Shown here: piece after piece, positions 1 to 8,536 of the stretch | Position numbering within the stretch: position 1 is the first letter of the stretch | Layout of the letters: each line of letters opens with the position of its first letter | Assembly: GCA_028277845.1 (NCBI GenBank) | Contig: JANQFL010000070.1 | Coordinates: 1 to 64,000 of the forward strand | DNA: 64,000 nt | DNA from: Sneathiellales bacterium | GTDB taxonomy: Bacteria > Pseudomonadota > Alphaproteobacteria > JANQFL01 | Direction of reading: 5' to 3' | Notes under the pieces: generated by a model | Database searches by the model: none | What the model was told of the DNA's origin: nothing | Seen by the model: only the letters and a program-made list of their open reading frames with translations | Made by a program: the position numbers and the translations under genes

Positions 1-112
1 TGCCGTCTCGGCCATACCGCCAGGTATGGCCTTCACCGCCAGCCTTGGCCTTGGCGCCAATACGCTCCGTCAGAATGCTTCCATCTAAAGAGGAATTGCT
101 CTAGGCGGCCCG
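1..112. other. Window edge upstream of the dinB stop, with a hairpin
   Basis: No gene can be assigned with confidence. Positions 10-31 form a perfect 9-bp inverted repeat (GGCCATACC, 4-nt loop, GGTATGGCC) without a following T-run, so it is not a convincing terminator. A plus-strand open frame ending in TAA near position 91 could be the tail of a gene cut by the edge, but it is too short to identify. Confidence 0.3.
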
Positions 113-1399
113 TCATCGCCCCGACTTGCCTCGCTTGAAGCCGCGGCCTTTCTGAATGGCTTTGTCACCGAAACGATCGCGCACGGTATCCATCGCCCGT
201 TCGATATCAGCCATCTTTCCACCACGTGGATTGAAGATATCCGCCGGATCGGCGTCCGATCCGTCGACCAGGTTGGATGCACCGATACCGATCAGGCGGA
301 AAGCGGTTCCGTCGGCTTCCTTGGCCAGCAAGGGTTTCGCGGCCCGGTAAAGGACTTCGGCAAGTTGGGTCGGGTCGGCGAGCGCCTGATTGCGTGTTCG
401 GGTGTTGAAACCGGCCGTCTTGAGTTTCAGCACGATGGTCTTTCCCGCCTTGTTCGCGGTTTTCAACCGGTGGGCCACTTTCTCGCACAGCGGCCACAAT
501 CGGGCGAACAGTTCATCCGGATCCTTGATATCCCGGTTGAACGTGGTTTCGGCCGAGATCGACTTGGCGCGGGAAAGGGGATTGACGCGTCTTTTGTCCT
601 CGCCGCGGGCAAACCGCCAAAGACGGCGGCCCATGGAACCGTAGCGCGCCATCAGTTCCCGTTCCTCGAAATCGAGGAATTGGCCGATCCTATGAATACC
701 GTCTTTGGCCAGAACCTTGTTCAACGCCTTGCCGACACCCCAGATATCGCTCACCGGACGGGGCGATAAAAAAGCGATGGCTTCGTTCTCTCCGACAACC
801 GAAAAACCGCGCGGCTTGTCCAGGTCCGAACACAGTTTCGCGAGAAACTTGCAGTAACTCAGACCGATCGACACCGTAATGCCGATCTCGTCTTCGATGC
901 GTTTCGACAAATACGCCAGCGTTTCGGCCGGGCTTCGATCGTGCAGGGCTTCCGTACCCGACAGGTCCAGGAATGCCTCGTCCAGCGACAATGGCTCGAC
1001 AAGAGGCGTGGTCTCGAGCATCAGTGCGCGCACCTGCCTGCCGACGGCGGAATATTTCTTCATATCGGGTGGCATGATCACAGCATCGGGGCAAAGTTTG
1101 CGCGCCTTGAACATGGGCATGGCGGAATGCACGCCGGACATGCGCGCAATGTAGCAGGCCGTGCTGACCACGCCCCGGGAACCGCGACCGCCTATGATCA
1201 ATGGAACGTCGTTGAGCGACGGATCGTCCCGTTTCTCCACCGTCGCATAAAACGCGTCACAGTCCATGTGCGCGATGGCGAGCGAATGCAGTTCCGGATG
1301 CCGAACGACTCTGGTCGAGCCACAGTTCGGGCACCGGGAATCGTCGGTGGACGCGAGGCAAGAGCGGCAAAGTCCGGGCATATCCGTGTTGTCCGGCAC
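113..1399 (-). CDS. dinB: DNA polymerase IV (Y-family translesion polymerase) with N-terminal zinc knuckle
   Basis: Error-prone Y-family DNA polymerase that copies past damaged template bases. The 428-residue product starts with a four-cysteine knuckle (CRSC, then CPNC) typical of one alphaproteobacterial DinB type. It continues with the palm signature MDCDAFYATVE and the catalytic SLDEAFLDLSG acidic motif, then thumb and little-finger regions. Length is slightly above that of classical DinB because of the N-terminal extension. The start used is GTG at 1399; an in-frame ATG lies six codons later. It is last in a minus-strand run behind DUF3572, a HAD phosphatase and a ROK kinase. No LexA box was recognised upstream. 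Family identity is very secure; the exact start is less so. Confidence 0.95.
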   Translation of the reverse strand: MPDNTDMPGLCRSCLASTDDSRCPNCGSTRVVRHPELHSLAIAHMDCDAFYATVEKRDDPSLNDVPLIIGGRGSRGVVSTACYIARMSGVHSAMPMFKARKLCPDAVIMPPDMKKYSAVGRQVRALMLETTPLVEPLSLDEAFLDLSGTEALHDRSPAETLAYLSKRIEDEIGITVSIGLSYCKFLAKLCSDLDKPRGFSVVGENEAIAFLSPRPVSDIWGVGKALNKVLAKDGIHRIGQFLDFEERELMARYGSMGRRLWRFARGEDKRRVNPLSRAKSISAETTFNRDIKDPDELFARLWPLCEKVAHRLKTANKAGKTIVLKLKTAGFNTRTRNQALADPTQLAEVLYRAAKPLLAKEADGTAFRLIGIGASNLVDGSDADPADIFNPRGGKMADIERAMDTVRDRFGDKAIQKGRGFKRGKSGR

Positions 1400-1416
1400 A
1401 CTGTTGGCTAGATAGC

Positions 1417-2328
1417 CTATTTAATCGCTTCGTCTACCGGCCACAACCACGCGGCACCGCGTACGCCGCTGGAATCTCCGTGTTTGGCCGGTAACAGCCG
1501 CGTCGAAATCTGATCGGAAAATGCGTACTGACCCCAGAGCCGCGGTACATCCTCATAAAGCCGATCAATATTCGACAGGCCGCCACCCAAGACCACGACG
1601 TCCGGGTCGATGACGTTGAGAACCGACGCGAGTGCCTTAGCGAGGCGGGTCGAATAACGTTGGAGAGTTTGGCGGCATTTCTCATCACCGTTGTTGGCCA
1701 AGTCCGCGATCTCTTGTGCCTGCAGTTCTTCGCCGGTTGCCGCGGCATGTTCCCGTGCCAGTGCCGGGCCGGACAGATAGGTCTCGATACAGCTTTCCTT
1801 ACCGCAATAGCAGGGCCTGGGTGGTTCGTCGATCGCATCGAACCAGGGGAGAGGGTTGTGTCCCCATTCGCCGGCAATCGCGTTCGGGCCAGTGAGCACT
1901 GCGCCGTTGACGACGATACCGCCTCCGGTTCCGGTTCCCAAAATCACACCGAATACGACGTCGGTACCGGCTCCGGCGCCGTCGACCGCCTCCGACAAGG
2001 CAAAACAATTGGCGTCGTTGGCGATGCGGACCGGCTGTCCCAGGGCGTCCGCCAAGTCGCGGTCGAAGGCCTTGCCGATCAACCAGGTCGAGTTGGCATT
2101 TTTGATCAGCCCGCTCGCCGGAGAGACCGTGCCGGGAATGCCGATGCCAATGGAACCGTTGCGGCCTGTTTCCTGGGCGATCTGGCCCACGAGATCGCGG
2201 ATCGCATCGATCGTCGCGTTGTAATCGCCGCGTGGCGACGATACCCGTCGTTTGGCCAACACGTTTCCATCCTCGGCAAGGGCGATGCATTCGATTTTTG
2301 TTCCACCCAGGTCGACGCCGATACGCAT
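1417..2328 (-). CDS. ROK-family sugar kinase (fructokinase / N-acetylhexosamine kinase type)
   Basis: Probable cytoplasmic ATP-dependent kinase of a hexose or amino sugar; 303 residues, normal for ROK kinases. It opens with the phosphate-binding motif MRIGVDLGGTKIE, has an IGIGIPG segment, the NDANCFALSE catalytic-Asp motif, GTGTGGGIV, and the ROK zinc motif CYCGKESCIETYLSG. The ATG at 2328 overlaps the stop of the upstream HAD gene by one base (TAATG), which indicates translational coupling and fixes the start. The open frame extends further upstream, but that part overlaps the HAD gene and has no family similarity. The substrate cannot be read from sequence; fructose, glucose, GlcNAc and ManNAc all fit. 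Pairing with a phosphatase suggests phosphosugar turnover. Confidence 0.92.
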   Translation of the reverse strand: MRIGVDLGGTKIECIALAEDGNVLAKRRVSSPRGDYNATIDAIRDLVGQIAQETGRNGSIGIGIPGTVSPASGLIKNANSTWLIGKAFDRDLADALGQPVRIANDANCFALSEAVDGAGAGTDVVFGVILGTGTGGGIVVNGAVLTGPNAIAGEWGHNPLPWFDAIDEPPRPCYCGKESCIETYLSGPALAREHAAATGEELQAQEIADLANNGDEKCRQTLQRYSTRLAKALASVLNVIDPDVVVLGGGLSNIDRLYEDVPRLWGQYAFSDQISTRLLPAKHGDSSGVRGAAWLWPVDEAIK

Positions 2329-3032
2329 TACGAAAATCCGAGTCGTTCGAGGTGGGTAGCGATCAGTTGCCGCGCTTCCGGCCAGGTATCGGCCCGGTGA
2401 TGGCAGTGTTCGGCAGGGTCCAATAGGCGCGCCAGACGCGGATCGGCGACAAAGTGCAGCAGCATGACATCGTCGGCCGCGCGCGAGACCTCCGCGTGAT
2501 GCAAGGGAATATCGTCGATAAACACGGCCCCGGCATCGGTTCGTTCCGACAGAAACCGCACAGCAGCCCCTTTGCCTCCGCTGTTGGCGATCAGTGGGTA
2601 GTCCATGCCGTGCTTGACCAGGGAATTGCGGCGCGCCTGTTTTTGCTGCAGCGGCACGTTGCTGAGAACGATGATCTGGGCGCCTTGCGCGCTCAGTTCC
2701 GCAAGGGATTCGGCCGCTCCGGGTACGGGCGCGAGCGTTTCGGTGCACTCGCCGAAGAAACCCCGCAGGATTTCTCGGACTCGAGAGCCGTCTAGCGGCG
2801 AATCGTCGGATTTCTCGCGGATGTTGCCGGTCAAGGCAAACGAACTCCAATCGAAATAGAGTCCGTTCCGTTCAAGATAGGCCTCCAGGCCGGCCATGAA
2901 TGCAAACAATACTTCATCCGCGTCGGAAATGATGACCGGGCGGCTCGGGTCGATGCGTAGCGCCGCCAGTTGCTCGGCAACTTCCGGGATGGGAAGGTGC
3001 GGGTTGACCCGCCCATTGTCTTGGGAACGCAC
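2328..3032 (-). CDS. HAD-superfamily hydrolase
   Basis: Putative phosphatase of 234 residues. HAD motif I is ISDADEVLF, where a nucleophile Asp followed by D-E-V replaces the common DxDGT. Motif II is IIVLSNVP, and motif IV is the acidic VFIDDIPLH near residue 175. The open frame continues to 3125, but that extension overlaps DUF3572 and looks non-coding. GTG at 3032, preceded by AGGAGAG at 3038-3044, is the best start. The stop overlaps the ATG of the ROK kinase by one base, so the two are probably co-translated. A kinase-phosphatase pair acting on the same sugar phosphate is an inference; substrate unknown. Confidence 0.8.
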   Translation of the reverse strand: MRSQDNGRVNPHLPIPEVAEQLAALRIDPSRPVIISDADEVLFAFMAGLEAYLERNGLYFDWSSFALTGNIREKSDDSPLDGSRVREILRGFFGECTETLAPVPGAAESLAELSAQGAQIIVLSNVPLQQKQARRNSLVKHGMDYPLIANSGGKGAAVRFLSERTDAGAVFIDDIPLHHAEVSRAADDVMLLHFVADPRLARLLDPAEHCHHRADTWPEARQLIATHLERLGFS

Positions 3033-3049
3033 AAATACTCTCCTACACC

Positions 3050-3322
3050 CTATTCCAGTACCGCTCCCGGTAACTCTCCGCGGGCCCGTCCCGGTAAAGT
3101 TGGATCGATGTCCTCGAGTTCGCAAAATGCGAGCAGGTTGGCTTCGTCCGAGAGAAGATAGTCCAATACGGCCGCCAAGACCTCCGGGTCGTCCGCGCGA
3201 TCCCGCAAATCGGCGAGGTTTGTTCCGCTTAAGGCCATGAAGCCTGTCAGCCGCTGCTCGTCGGAGGCCACGTACGCCATGGCCTTGAGCGCAAGGGTTT
3301 CCGCGGATTCCCTCTTCGGCAT
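3050..3322 (-). CDS. DUF3572 family protein
   Basis: Small, acidic, mostly helical protein of 90 residues matching the alphaproteobacterial DUF3572 family (MPKRESAETLALKAMAYVA at the N-terminus, then a DLRDRADDPEVLAAVLDYLL segment). No biochemical role is known. In many alphaproteobacteria it sits head to head with divK, as here: its start at 3322 faces divK at 3609 across an AT-rich 286-bp region that probably carries both promoters. It is first in the minus-strand run leading to the HAD phosphatase, ROK kinase and dinB, with 17 bp to the next gene. Confidence 0.85.
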   Translation of the reverse strand: MPKRESAETLALKAMAYVASDEQRLTGFMALSGTNLADLRDRADDPEVLAAVLDYLLSDEANLLAFCELEDIDPTLPGRARGELPGAVLE

Positions 3323-3608
3323 TGTATTTTTCCTTTTTCTGCTAGGACTTAAGGGTCAAAATTGGACCAAATTTACGAAATATTAAGCACACTCAGACTT
3401 ACTGGGGGACAGTTTATTTATTTATGCGATTGGCCGAAATGAAAAGTAGAAGTAATCCGCGCCGACGGCAGGTTGGTTCTATTCACGTCGCCGATCATCG
3501 TATTACTTTCACGTGCTTTCCTTGGCCTCTTTCCCCCGCAATGCTACAACTTGACAACAAACTTGATGGGGCGGGAGAGACGACGCTCTGGCTTCGGGAT
3601 ACCAATCA

Positions 3609-3974
3609 ATGACCAAGACCGTTCTGATCGTCGAAGACAACGAACTGAACATGAAGCTGTTTCATGATCTGCTCGATGCCCACGGCTACGATACCTTGCA
3701 GACCAATGACGGTATGAAGGCGTTGTCCCTGGCGCGCGATCATCATCCGGACTTGATCCTCATGGATATCCAGTTGCCCGAGGTGTCCGGCCTGGAAGTG
3801 ACCAAATGGATCAAGGAAGACGAAAGCCTGCGGGACATTCCCGTCGTCGCGGTAACGGCCTTCGCCATGAAGGGCGACGAGGAAAAAATCCGGGACGGTG
3901 GCTGCGAAGCCTATATTGCCAAACCCATTTCCGTTGGTAAATTCATCGAAACGGTGAAGCGGTTCCTTGATTGA
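3609..3974 (+). CDS. divK: Single-domain response regulator DivK
   Basis: Cell-cycle and polarity response regulator of 121 residues consisting only of a receiver domain. The acidic pocket is E9/D10, the phospho-acceptor is Asp53 in [13 protein letters not shown], the switch Thr is in [13 protein letters not shown], and the conserved Lys is in YIAKPIS. In Caulobacter-type networks DivK is phosphorylated by DivJ, dephosphorylated by PleC, and feeds into the CckA-ChpT-CtrA relay. Its coupling to pleD, 16 bp downstream, is the standard arrangement. The ATG at 3609 leads directly into the receiver fold. Confidence 0.96.
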   Translation: MTKTVLIVEDNELNMKLFHDLLDAHGYDTLQTNDGMKALSLARDHHPDLILMDIQLPEVSGLEVTKWIKEDESLRDIPVVAVTAFAMKGDEEKIRDGGCEAYIAKPISVGKFIETVKRFLD

Positions 3975-3990
3975 GAGACTATGATTCGGC

Positions 3991-5403
3991 ATGTCTGCAC
4001 GCGTACTTGTCGTCGATGACGTCCTTCCCAACGTTAAGGTCCTCGAGGCCAAGCTGACGTCGGAGTATTTCGACGTCATTACGGCGTCGGGCGGGGAGGA
4101 AGCGCTCGCGCGCGTGTACCGCGACAGCCCGGACATCATCCTGCTCGACGTCATGATGCCGGGCATGAACGGCTTCGAGGTTTGCCGCAAGATCAAGGCC
4201 GACCCGCTGGTCGCCCATATCCCCATCGTCATGGTCACCGCATTGAGCGAGCCCCGCGACCGGGTCGAGGGGCTCGAGGCCGGCGCCGACGATTTCCTCA
4301 CCAAGCCGGTGAACGATACGGCCTTGTTTGCCCGCGTCCGGTCGCTGGTGCGCCTCAAGATGATGATGGACGAACTGCGGCTGCGCGAGCAGACCGGCAA
4401 TGATTTCGGCGTCATTGACGGTGGCGGCACGGAATCGTCGGAAAGCGACAAGGGTGCCCGCATCCTGGTCGTGGACGAAGGCCAGCGGGATATCAACAAG
4501 GTGACGGAGACCTTGAGCGATACCCATGAGGTCCTGGTCGAGCACGACGCCGAGGGCACCTTGCAACGGGCCGGGGTCGGCGATCTCGATCTGATCATCG
4601 TCAGCCTGGCGGCGACGGCGTTCGATCCGCTGCGTCTGTGCGTGCAACTGCGCAACAACGAAGTGACCCGCCAGCTGCCCATCCTGTCGCTGGTCGAGGA
4701 AACCGATACGGAACGCCTGGCCAAGGGCCTGGAGATCGGCGTCACCGACTATCTGGTCCGCCCGGTCGACCGCAACGAATTGAAGGCCCGGGTGCGGACC
4801 CAGGTCCGGCGCAAGCGCTTCCAGGACCGGTTGCGGTCCAATTATCACGAAAGCATGGCGATGGCGGTGACGGACGGCCTGACCGGCCTCTACAACCGCC
4901 GTTACTTTGAAAGCCATCTGATGAACGCCGTGTCCACGGTGCAGGACGGCAACAAGTCCCTGTCGCTGCTGATGATGGACATCGATCACTTCAAGCAGAT
5001 CAACGACACCTACGGCCACAATGTGGGCGACGAAGTCCTGCGCGAGCTGGGCGTGCGCATTCTCGACAGCGTGCGCGGCGTCGACCTGGCGGCCCGCTAC
5101 GGCGGCGAGGAGTTCGTCGTGCTGCTGCCCGACACGGGTTTGGGGGTTGCCGTCAATGTGGCCGAGCGCCTGCGCCGGCGCATCGGCAGCGAGCCCTTCG
5201 GTGTCAGTACGGACGGCGGGTCACTGCCGGTGACATGCAGCGTCGGCGTGACGTCGTGTGAGCCCGGAGAGGATGCGCTGGCGCTGGTCAAGCGGGCCGA
5301 TCAGGCCCTCTACAGCGCCAAGAACAGCGGCCGCAACCGCGTCGTGGTGATCGACACCAACGGCAGCGAAATCAGCCACAGCTATACGGCGGTGAGCGCC
5401 TGA
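3991..5403 (+). CDS. pleD: Diguanylate cyclase response regulator PleD (REC-REC-GGDEF)
   Basis: Synthesises cyclic di-GMP from two GTP; 470 residues. The first receiver carries phospho-acceptor Asp53 (LLDVMMPGMNG). The second receiver, about residues 153-275, has no Asp at the corresponding site (LIIVSLAATAF) and acts as a dimerisation adaptor in the known family. The cyclase domain has GGEEF at residues 371-375, with the product-inhibition I-site RGVD at 362-365, so both active site and feedback site are intact. In Caulobacter, PleD drives the swarmer-to-stalked transition. It follows divK closely and ends before a strong bidirectional terminator. Confidence 0.96.
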   Translation: MSARVLVVDDVLPNVKVLEAKLTSEYFDVITASGGEEALARVYRDSPDIILLDVMMPGMNGFEVCRKIKADPLVAHIPIVMVTALSEPRDRVEGLEAGADDFLTKPVNDTALFARVRSLVRLKMMMDELRLREQTGNDFGVIDGGGTESSESDKGARILVVDEGQRDINKVTETLSDTHEVLVEHDAEGTLQRAGVGDLDLIIVSLAATAFDPLRLCVQLRNNEVTRQLPILSLVEETDTERLAKGLEIGVTDYLVRPVDRNELKARVRTQVRRKRFQDRLRSNYHESMAMAVTDGLTGLYNRRYFESHLMNAVSTVQDGNKSLSLLMMDIDHFKQINDTYGHNVGDEVLRELGVRILDSVRGVDLAARYGGEEFVVLLPDTGLGVAVNVAERLRRRIGSEPFGVSTDGGSLPVTCSVGVTSCEPGEDALALVKRADQALYSAKNSGRNRVVVIDTNGSEISHSYTAVSA

Positions 5404-5425
5404 CACGGGCCATGATCCGGACAAC

Positions 5426-5452
5426 AAAAAAGGCCGCGTCAGCGGCCTTTTG
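5426..5452. terminator. Bidirectional rho-independent terminator between pleD and rpmG
   Basis: Stem GGCCGC (5432-5437), loop GTCA, stem GCGGCC (5442-5447), flanked by an A-run on the left and TTTT on the right that extend the pairing. It lies in the convergent gap and can serve pleD on the plus strand and rpmG on the minus strand. Confidence 0.85.
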
Positions 5453-5475
5453 CATATTGCCGTGACCGGACAGCC

Positions 5476-5643
5476 CTATTTGATTTTGGCTTCCTTGAAT
5501 TCGACGTGCTTGCGGGCGACCGGATCATACTTCTTGATCGTCATTTTCTCGGTCATCGTCCGCGGATTCTTTTTGGTGACGTAGTAATAGCCGGTGTCGG
5601 CGGTGCTCACCAATTTGATCTTGACGGTGGTCGGTTTGGCCAT
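5476..5643 (-). CDS. rpmG: 50S ribosomal protein L33
   Basis: 55-residue large-subunit ribosomal protein, encoded on the minus strand from ATG at 5643 to TAG at 5476. The sequence begins [20 protein letters not shown] and continues with [14 protein letters not shown] and a basic C-terminus ending EAKIK. This is the cysteine-free form of L33, which does not bind zinc. It is convergent with pleD across the shared terminator, a conserved alphaproteobacterial neighbourhood. Confidence 0.95.
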   Translation of the reverse strand: MAKPTTVKIKLVSTADTGYYYVTKKNPRTMTEKMTIKKYDPVARKHVEFKEAKIK

Positions 5644-5799
5644 GCCAGGACTCCGAACGCTCGAGTAAATCTGTTGTGAAGGCGCGAAAATACGCCGAAA
5701 TCCGGCATTGTCAAGGACTTAGGACGGGTCAATCCACCTGAAGCCGCGCAGGTCGACGACCCGATGCGGAAAGTTGACCCAAAATGTCCCTGAACCGCA

Positions 5800-7026
5800 C
5801 TATTTTGCCATTAATCCGAACGATCTGGCGATGGATTTACCGCGCCTCGCAAGCGTGCCGAGAACGAATAGGCCGCAGCAAACGCCGATCAGCAGGGGAA
5901 GGCCATTGGGGCCCATCTGGGCCATCGCCTGGCCGCCCAGCGCGGGGCCTGCCATCGCGCCAAGCCCCCAGACCAGGCCGAAGGCGGCATTGCCGGCCAC
6001 CAGGTCGTTGCCCTGAAAGCGTTCGCCCAACAGCGCCAGGGCAACCGTGTATATACCCACAATCAGGCCGCCCCAAACAAGCAAGGTCGGCCACAGAGCC
6101 CAAGGAATATCGATCACGAAGGGTAAAACGACGGCACCCGCGACGCCGGCAACACCGCACAGCAGCATGACGGCGTGCCGGTCCATGCGGTCCGCCAGCC
6201 ATCCGACGGGGATTTGCAGGGCCACGTTTCCGAGCACCAGCGCCGCCACCATGATGACGGCGGCTTCCTCGGCCCAGCCGTGTTCCAGGGCGTAGAGCGG
6301 CAGCAAGGAGGCGGCCGAGCCGTCGAACAGGGCGAATACCGCGACCGCGGTGAGGAGAATGGGGGCCAGGCGGATGAATTTGCTGAGATGAATACCCTGG
6401 TCGTGGGACAATTTCGGCGCCAGGTGACGCACCCGCATGACCGGCACGATGGCGACCGCCACCAGGCAGGCACCGGCGACGAACGGGGTCCAGCTATGTA
6501 TGCCCGCCAACGGAATCAACAGGGGGCCCAATCCGAAACCGGCCGACAGGACCGCGGCATAGACGCCGACGATCTTGCCCCGGTTTTTGTCCTCGGCGAT
6601 CTGATTGATCCAGGATTCGCTCAGAACGAACAGGCCATTGATGGCGACGCCCAGCAAAATGCGCAGCACGAACCAGGCATAGACGTTCGGAAACAATCGA
6701 AGCAGCAGCAGTAGGACGCCGGTCGCCAGCAGGCAATACACCATGAATTCGCCGACGCCGAAGCGTTTCGCCAGACGCGGGTTGATCGGTGACGACACGA
6801 CGACACCGACAGCGGTCATCGCCGCGTTCATCCCGATCATGTCCGTGCCCACACCTTGCGATTCCAGTATCAGGGACAGCAGCGGGTAGGTAAGCCCGAT
6901 GATCAGGCCGAAAACCGTTATGCTGGCGATGACGGCGACGATACTGATTCGCCGCTCGTAAGCGCTCAGCTCCGGTGCGGCCCGAACCGTCACGGACTCA
7001 CTCGTACCGGATGTTCGGTTTGGCAT
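5800..7026 (-). CDS. MFS transporter (YcaD-like exporter)
   Basis: Inner-membrane major facilitator superfamily protein of 408 residues with about 12 hydrophobic segments. An MFS-like loop motif follows TM2 (NPRLAKRFGVGEF), and the N-terminal half contains a WINQIAEDKNRGKIVGVYA segment typical of the YcaD/drug-exporter-like branch. Its 5' end overlaps the 3' end of the upstream Nudix gene by about 29 bp, so the two are probably one transcript. If that overlap is judged too long, an in-frame GTG about 11 codons later is an alternative start. Substrate unknown. Confidence 0.88.
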   Translation of the reverse strand: MPNRTSGTSESVTVRAAPELSAYERRISIVAVIASITVFGLIIGLTYPLLSLILESQGVGTDMIGMNAAMTAVGVVVSSPINPRLAKRFGVGEFMVYCLLATGVLLLLLRLFPNVYAWFVLRILLGVAINGLFVLSESWINQIAEDKNRGKIVGVYAAVLSAGFGLGPLLIPLAGIHSWTPFVAGACLVAVAIVPVMRVRHLAPKLSHDQGIHLSKFIRLAPILLTAVAVFALFDGSAASLLPLYALEHGWAEEAAVIMVAALVLGNVALQIPVGWLADRMDRHAVMLLCGVAGVAGAVVLPFVIDIPWALWPTLLVWGGLIVGIYTVALALLGERFQGNDLVAGNAAFGLVWGLGAMAGPALGGQAMAQMGPNGLPLLIGVCCGLFVLGTLARRGKSIARSFGLMAK

Positions 7027-7645
7027 TTCGATACGAGAACAGTGGGATACCGGTGCGGATCGCCGACTGGCGCCGCAAACGCATCAGTTCTTCCAGCATG
7101 AATTCCGTGACGTCGGCGATGGGCAATGCCAACGCCTCGCGGACCGGGCGCCAATCCAGGTCCAGCAGTTCGCCGTTGCTTCTGACGCTGCCGTGCATCA
7201 TGTCGGCGGAGCAGGTGAAAAAGCGGGCGTGAAACCGTATGGGGCTTTCCGGAGGCGTGATGGCGCGCCCGACGTAACCGAGCCGTGCCAGGTCCGGCCG
7301 GTACAGCCCGTCCGCATCGACATCGCCCAGGACCAGGCCGGTTTCCTCGTGGGTTTCCCGTGCCGCCGCAACCGCCAAGGCCCGGGCATGGCGGTATCCG
7401 TGCGGATCGGCGCAGCTGTTGGCCACGTCGGACGCCACGGCTTCGTCGATATCGCTCAGCGCAGGCGCCTTGAAGTCCGCCCGGTCCAGGCGCCCGCCGG
7501 GAAAGACGTAGAAATTCGGCAGGAATGCGTGTCTGGATGCCCTGCGGCCCATGAGGACACTGCAGTCGTCCGGCCGCCCCGATCCATGTTCGCGAACGAT
7601 CATCAGACTGGCGGCATCACGGGGCGTAACGGGGCGAGGCGGCAA
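6998..7645 (-). CDS. Nudix hydrolase (first of a tandem pair)
   Basis: Putative hydrolase of a nucleoside-diphosphate-linked or acyl-CoA-type substrate; 215 residues. The Nudix box is recognisable: FPGGRLD upstream, then ARETHEETGL with the metal-binding REx2EE core. The start used is TTG at 7645, preceded by AAGGA; an internal ATG at codon 15 is possible but would cut the first beta strand. A paralogue lies 40 bp upstream on the same strand. The shared length of over 200 residues with a long insertion between the FPGG and RE..EE parts resembles the NUDT7/NUDT19-like branch. Substrate unknown. Confidence 0.87.
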   Translation of the reverse strand: MPPRPVTPRDAASLMIVREHGSGRPDDCSVLMGRRASRHAFLPNFYVFPGGRLDRADFKAPALSDIDEAVASDVANSCADPHGYRHARALAVAAARETHEETGLVLGDVDADGLYRPDLARLGYVGRAITPPESPIRFHARFFTCSADMMHGSVRSNGELLDLDWRPVREALALPIADVTEFMLEELMRLRRQSAIRTGIPLFSYRNAKPNIRYE

Positions 7646-7685
7646 GGTAAAATCCTTGGGGAGTCGGTTGAAATCGAAAGTATGA

Positions 7686-8381
7686 TCAGTCCTGGCCGAT
7701 GACCCGGCGACCGTGCGTCATGGTATAGTAGGGGACCGGTCGAACGGGCGGGTGATTTTCCGGATACATGACGAAGTCTTCGACATGCCCCAGAACGACG
7801 CGGGTGATCAGCGGAATCTCCAGCTTGCGGGCGTCGGCAATGGAAACCCAATGCACGTTGATCAACTCTCCATCGCCTTGGATCGATCCATCGACGTTGG
7901 ACCCGTCGGCGATAAAGAACCGTGCATTGAACCTGCGTGGCCGGAAGACCGGTGTCACCGCCCGGGCGACGTATTCGAGGCAATCGACGGCGGGCGCAAA
8001 TCCGAGATCGAAGAACGACCGCCAATCCTTTGGCACGTGCTTACCCGGGGTCGGATCGCTATGTCCGAGTACCAAACCGGTTTCCTCGAATGTTTCCCGT
8101 ATGGCGGCGGCGGCCAAAGCCCGGGCCCGCGCCGGCGTTGCCGCACGTTCGAGCCGTTCGGCCACGCTCGGCGCGATCGGACTGGCGGTACGGACGCGGC
8201 TGTCCATGGGACTCACGGCGCCGCCGGGAAACACGTATCGGTTCGGCATGAACGCATGTCCGCCATGCCGTTCGCCCATCAGGACCTCGAAACTGTCTCT
8301 CGTCCGGCGGTAAAGTATGAGCGTTGCGGCATCGCGCGGGCGTCCGGCCCGTTTTTTGGTTTCGTCTTTCGTGCCCTGCAT
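7686..8381 (-). CDS. Nudix hydrolase (second of a tandem pair)
   Basis: Paralogue of the downstream Nudix gene. It has an RPRDAATLILYRR opening strand, FMPNRYVFPGGAV, and the Nudix box AIRETFEETGLVLG with an intact REx2EE. The chosen ATG at 8381 gives 231 residues; a GTG at 8420 would add 13 residues of unlikely sequence. It heads a three-gene run (Nudix, Nudix, MFS) on the minus strand and is divergent from the VOC gene at 8537. The two proteins share the same architecture, which suggests an old local duplication. Confidence 0.87.
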   Translation of the reverse strand: MQGTKDETKKRAGRPRDAATLILYRRTRDSFEVLMGERHGGHAFMPNRYVFPGGAVSPMDSRVRTASPIAPSVAERLERAATPARARALAAAAIRETFEETGLVLGHSDPTPGKHVPKDWRSFFDLGFAPAVDCLEYVARAVTPVFRPRRFNARFFIADGSNVDGSIQGDGELINVHWVSIADARKLEIPLITRVVLGHVEDFVMYPENHPPVRPVPYYTMTHGRRVIGQD

Positions 8382-8536
8382 TTCCGCAATTCTTTGTGTT
8401 CGAATGATCCGAAAGTGCACGGGATCGTGGGTTCTGTCCAGCCGTGATAGCCGTACCCTGATTTTCGCGTGAATTTCGCGACGTCAACTTCCGTGTTACG
8501 GTCGGTGCCGAAAGCAGTATCAAGGGGAGATTACGC

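Noticed and set aside
10-31. 9-bp hairpin as a terminator
   Set aside because: No T-run follows on either strand, and the segment may be coding for a gene cut by the edge.
3606-5019. Minus-strand frames of 379 and 346 codons opposite divK and pleD
   Set aside because: Antisense shadows; the plus-strand receivers and GGEEF domain are complete.
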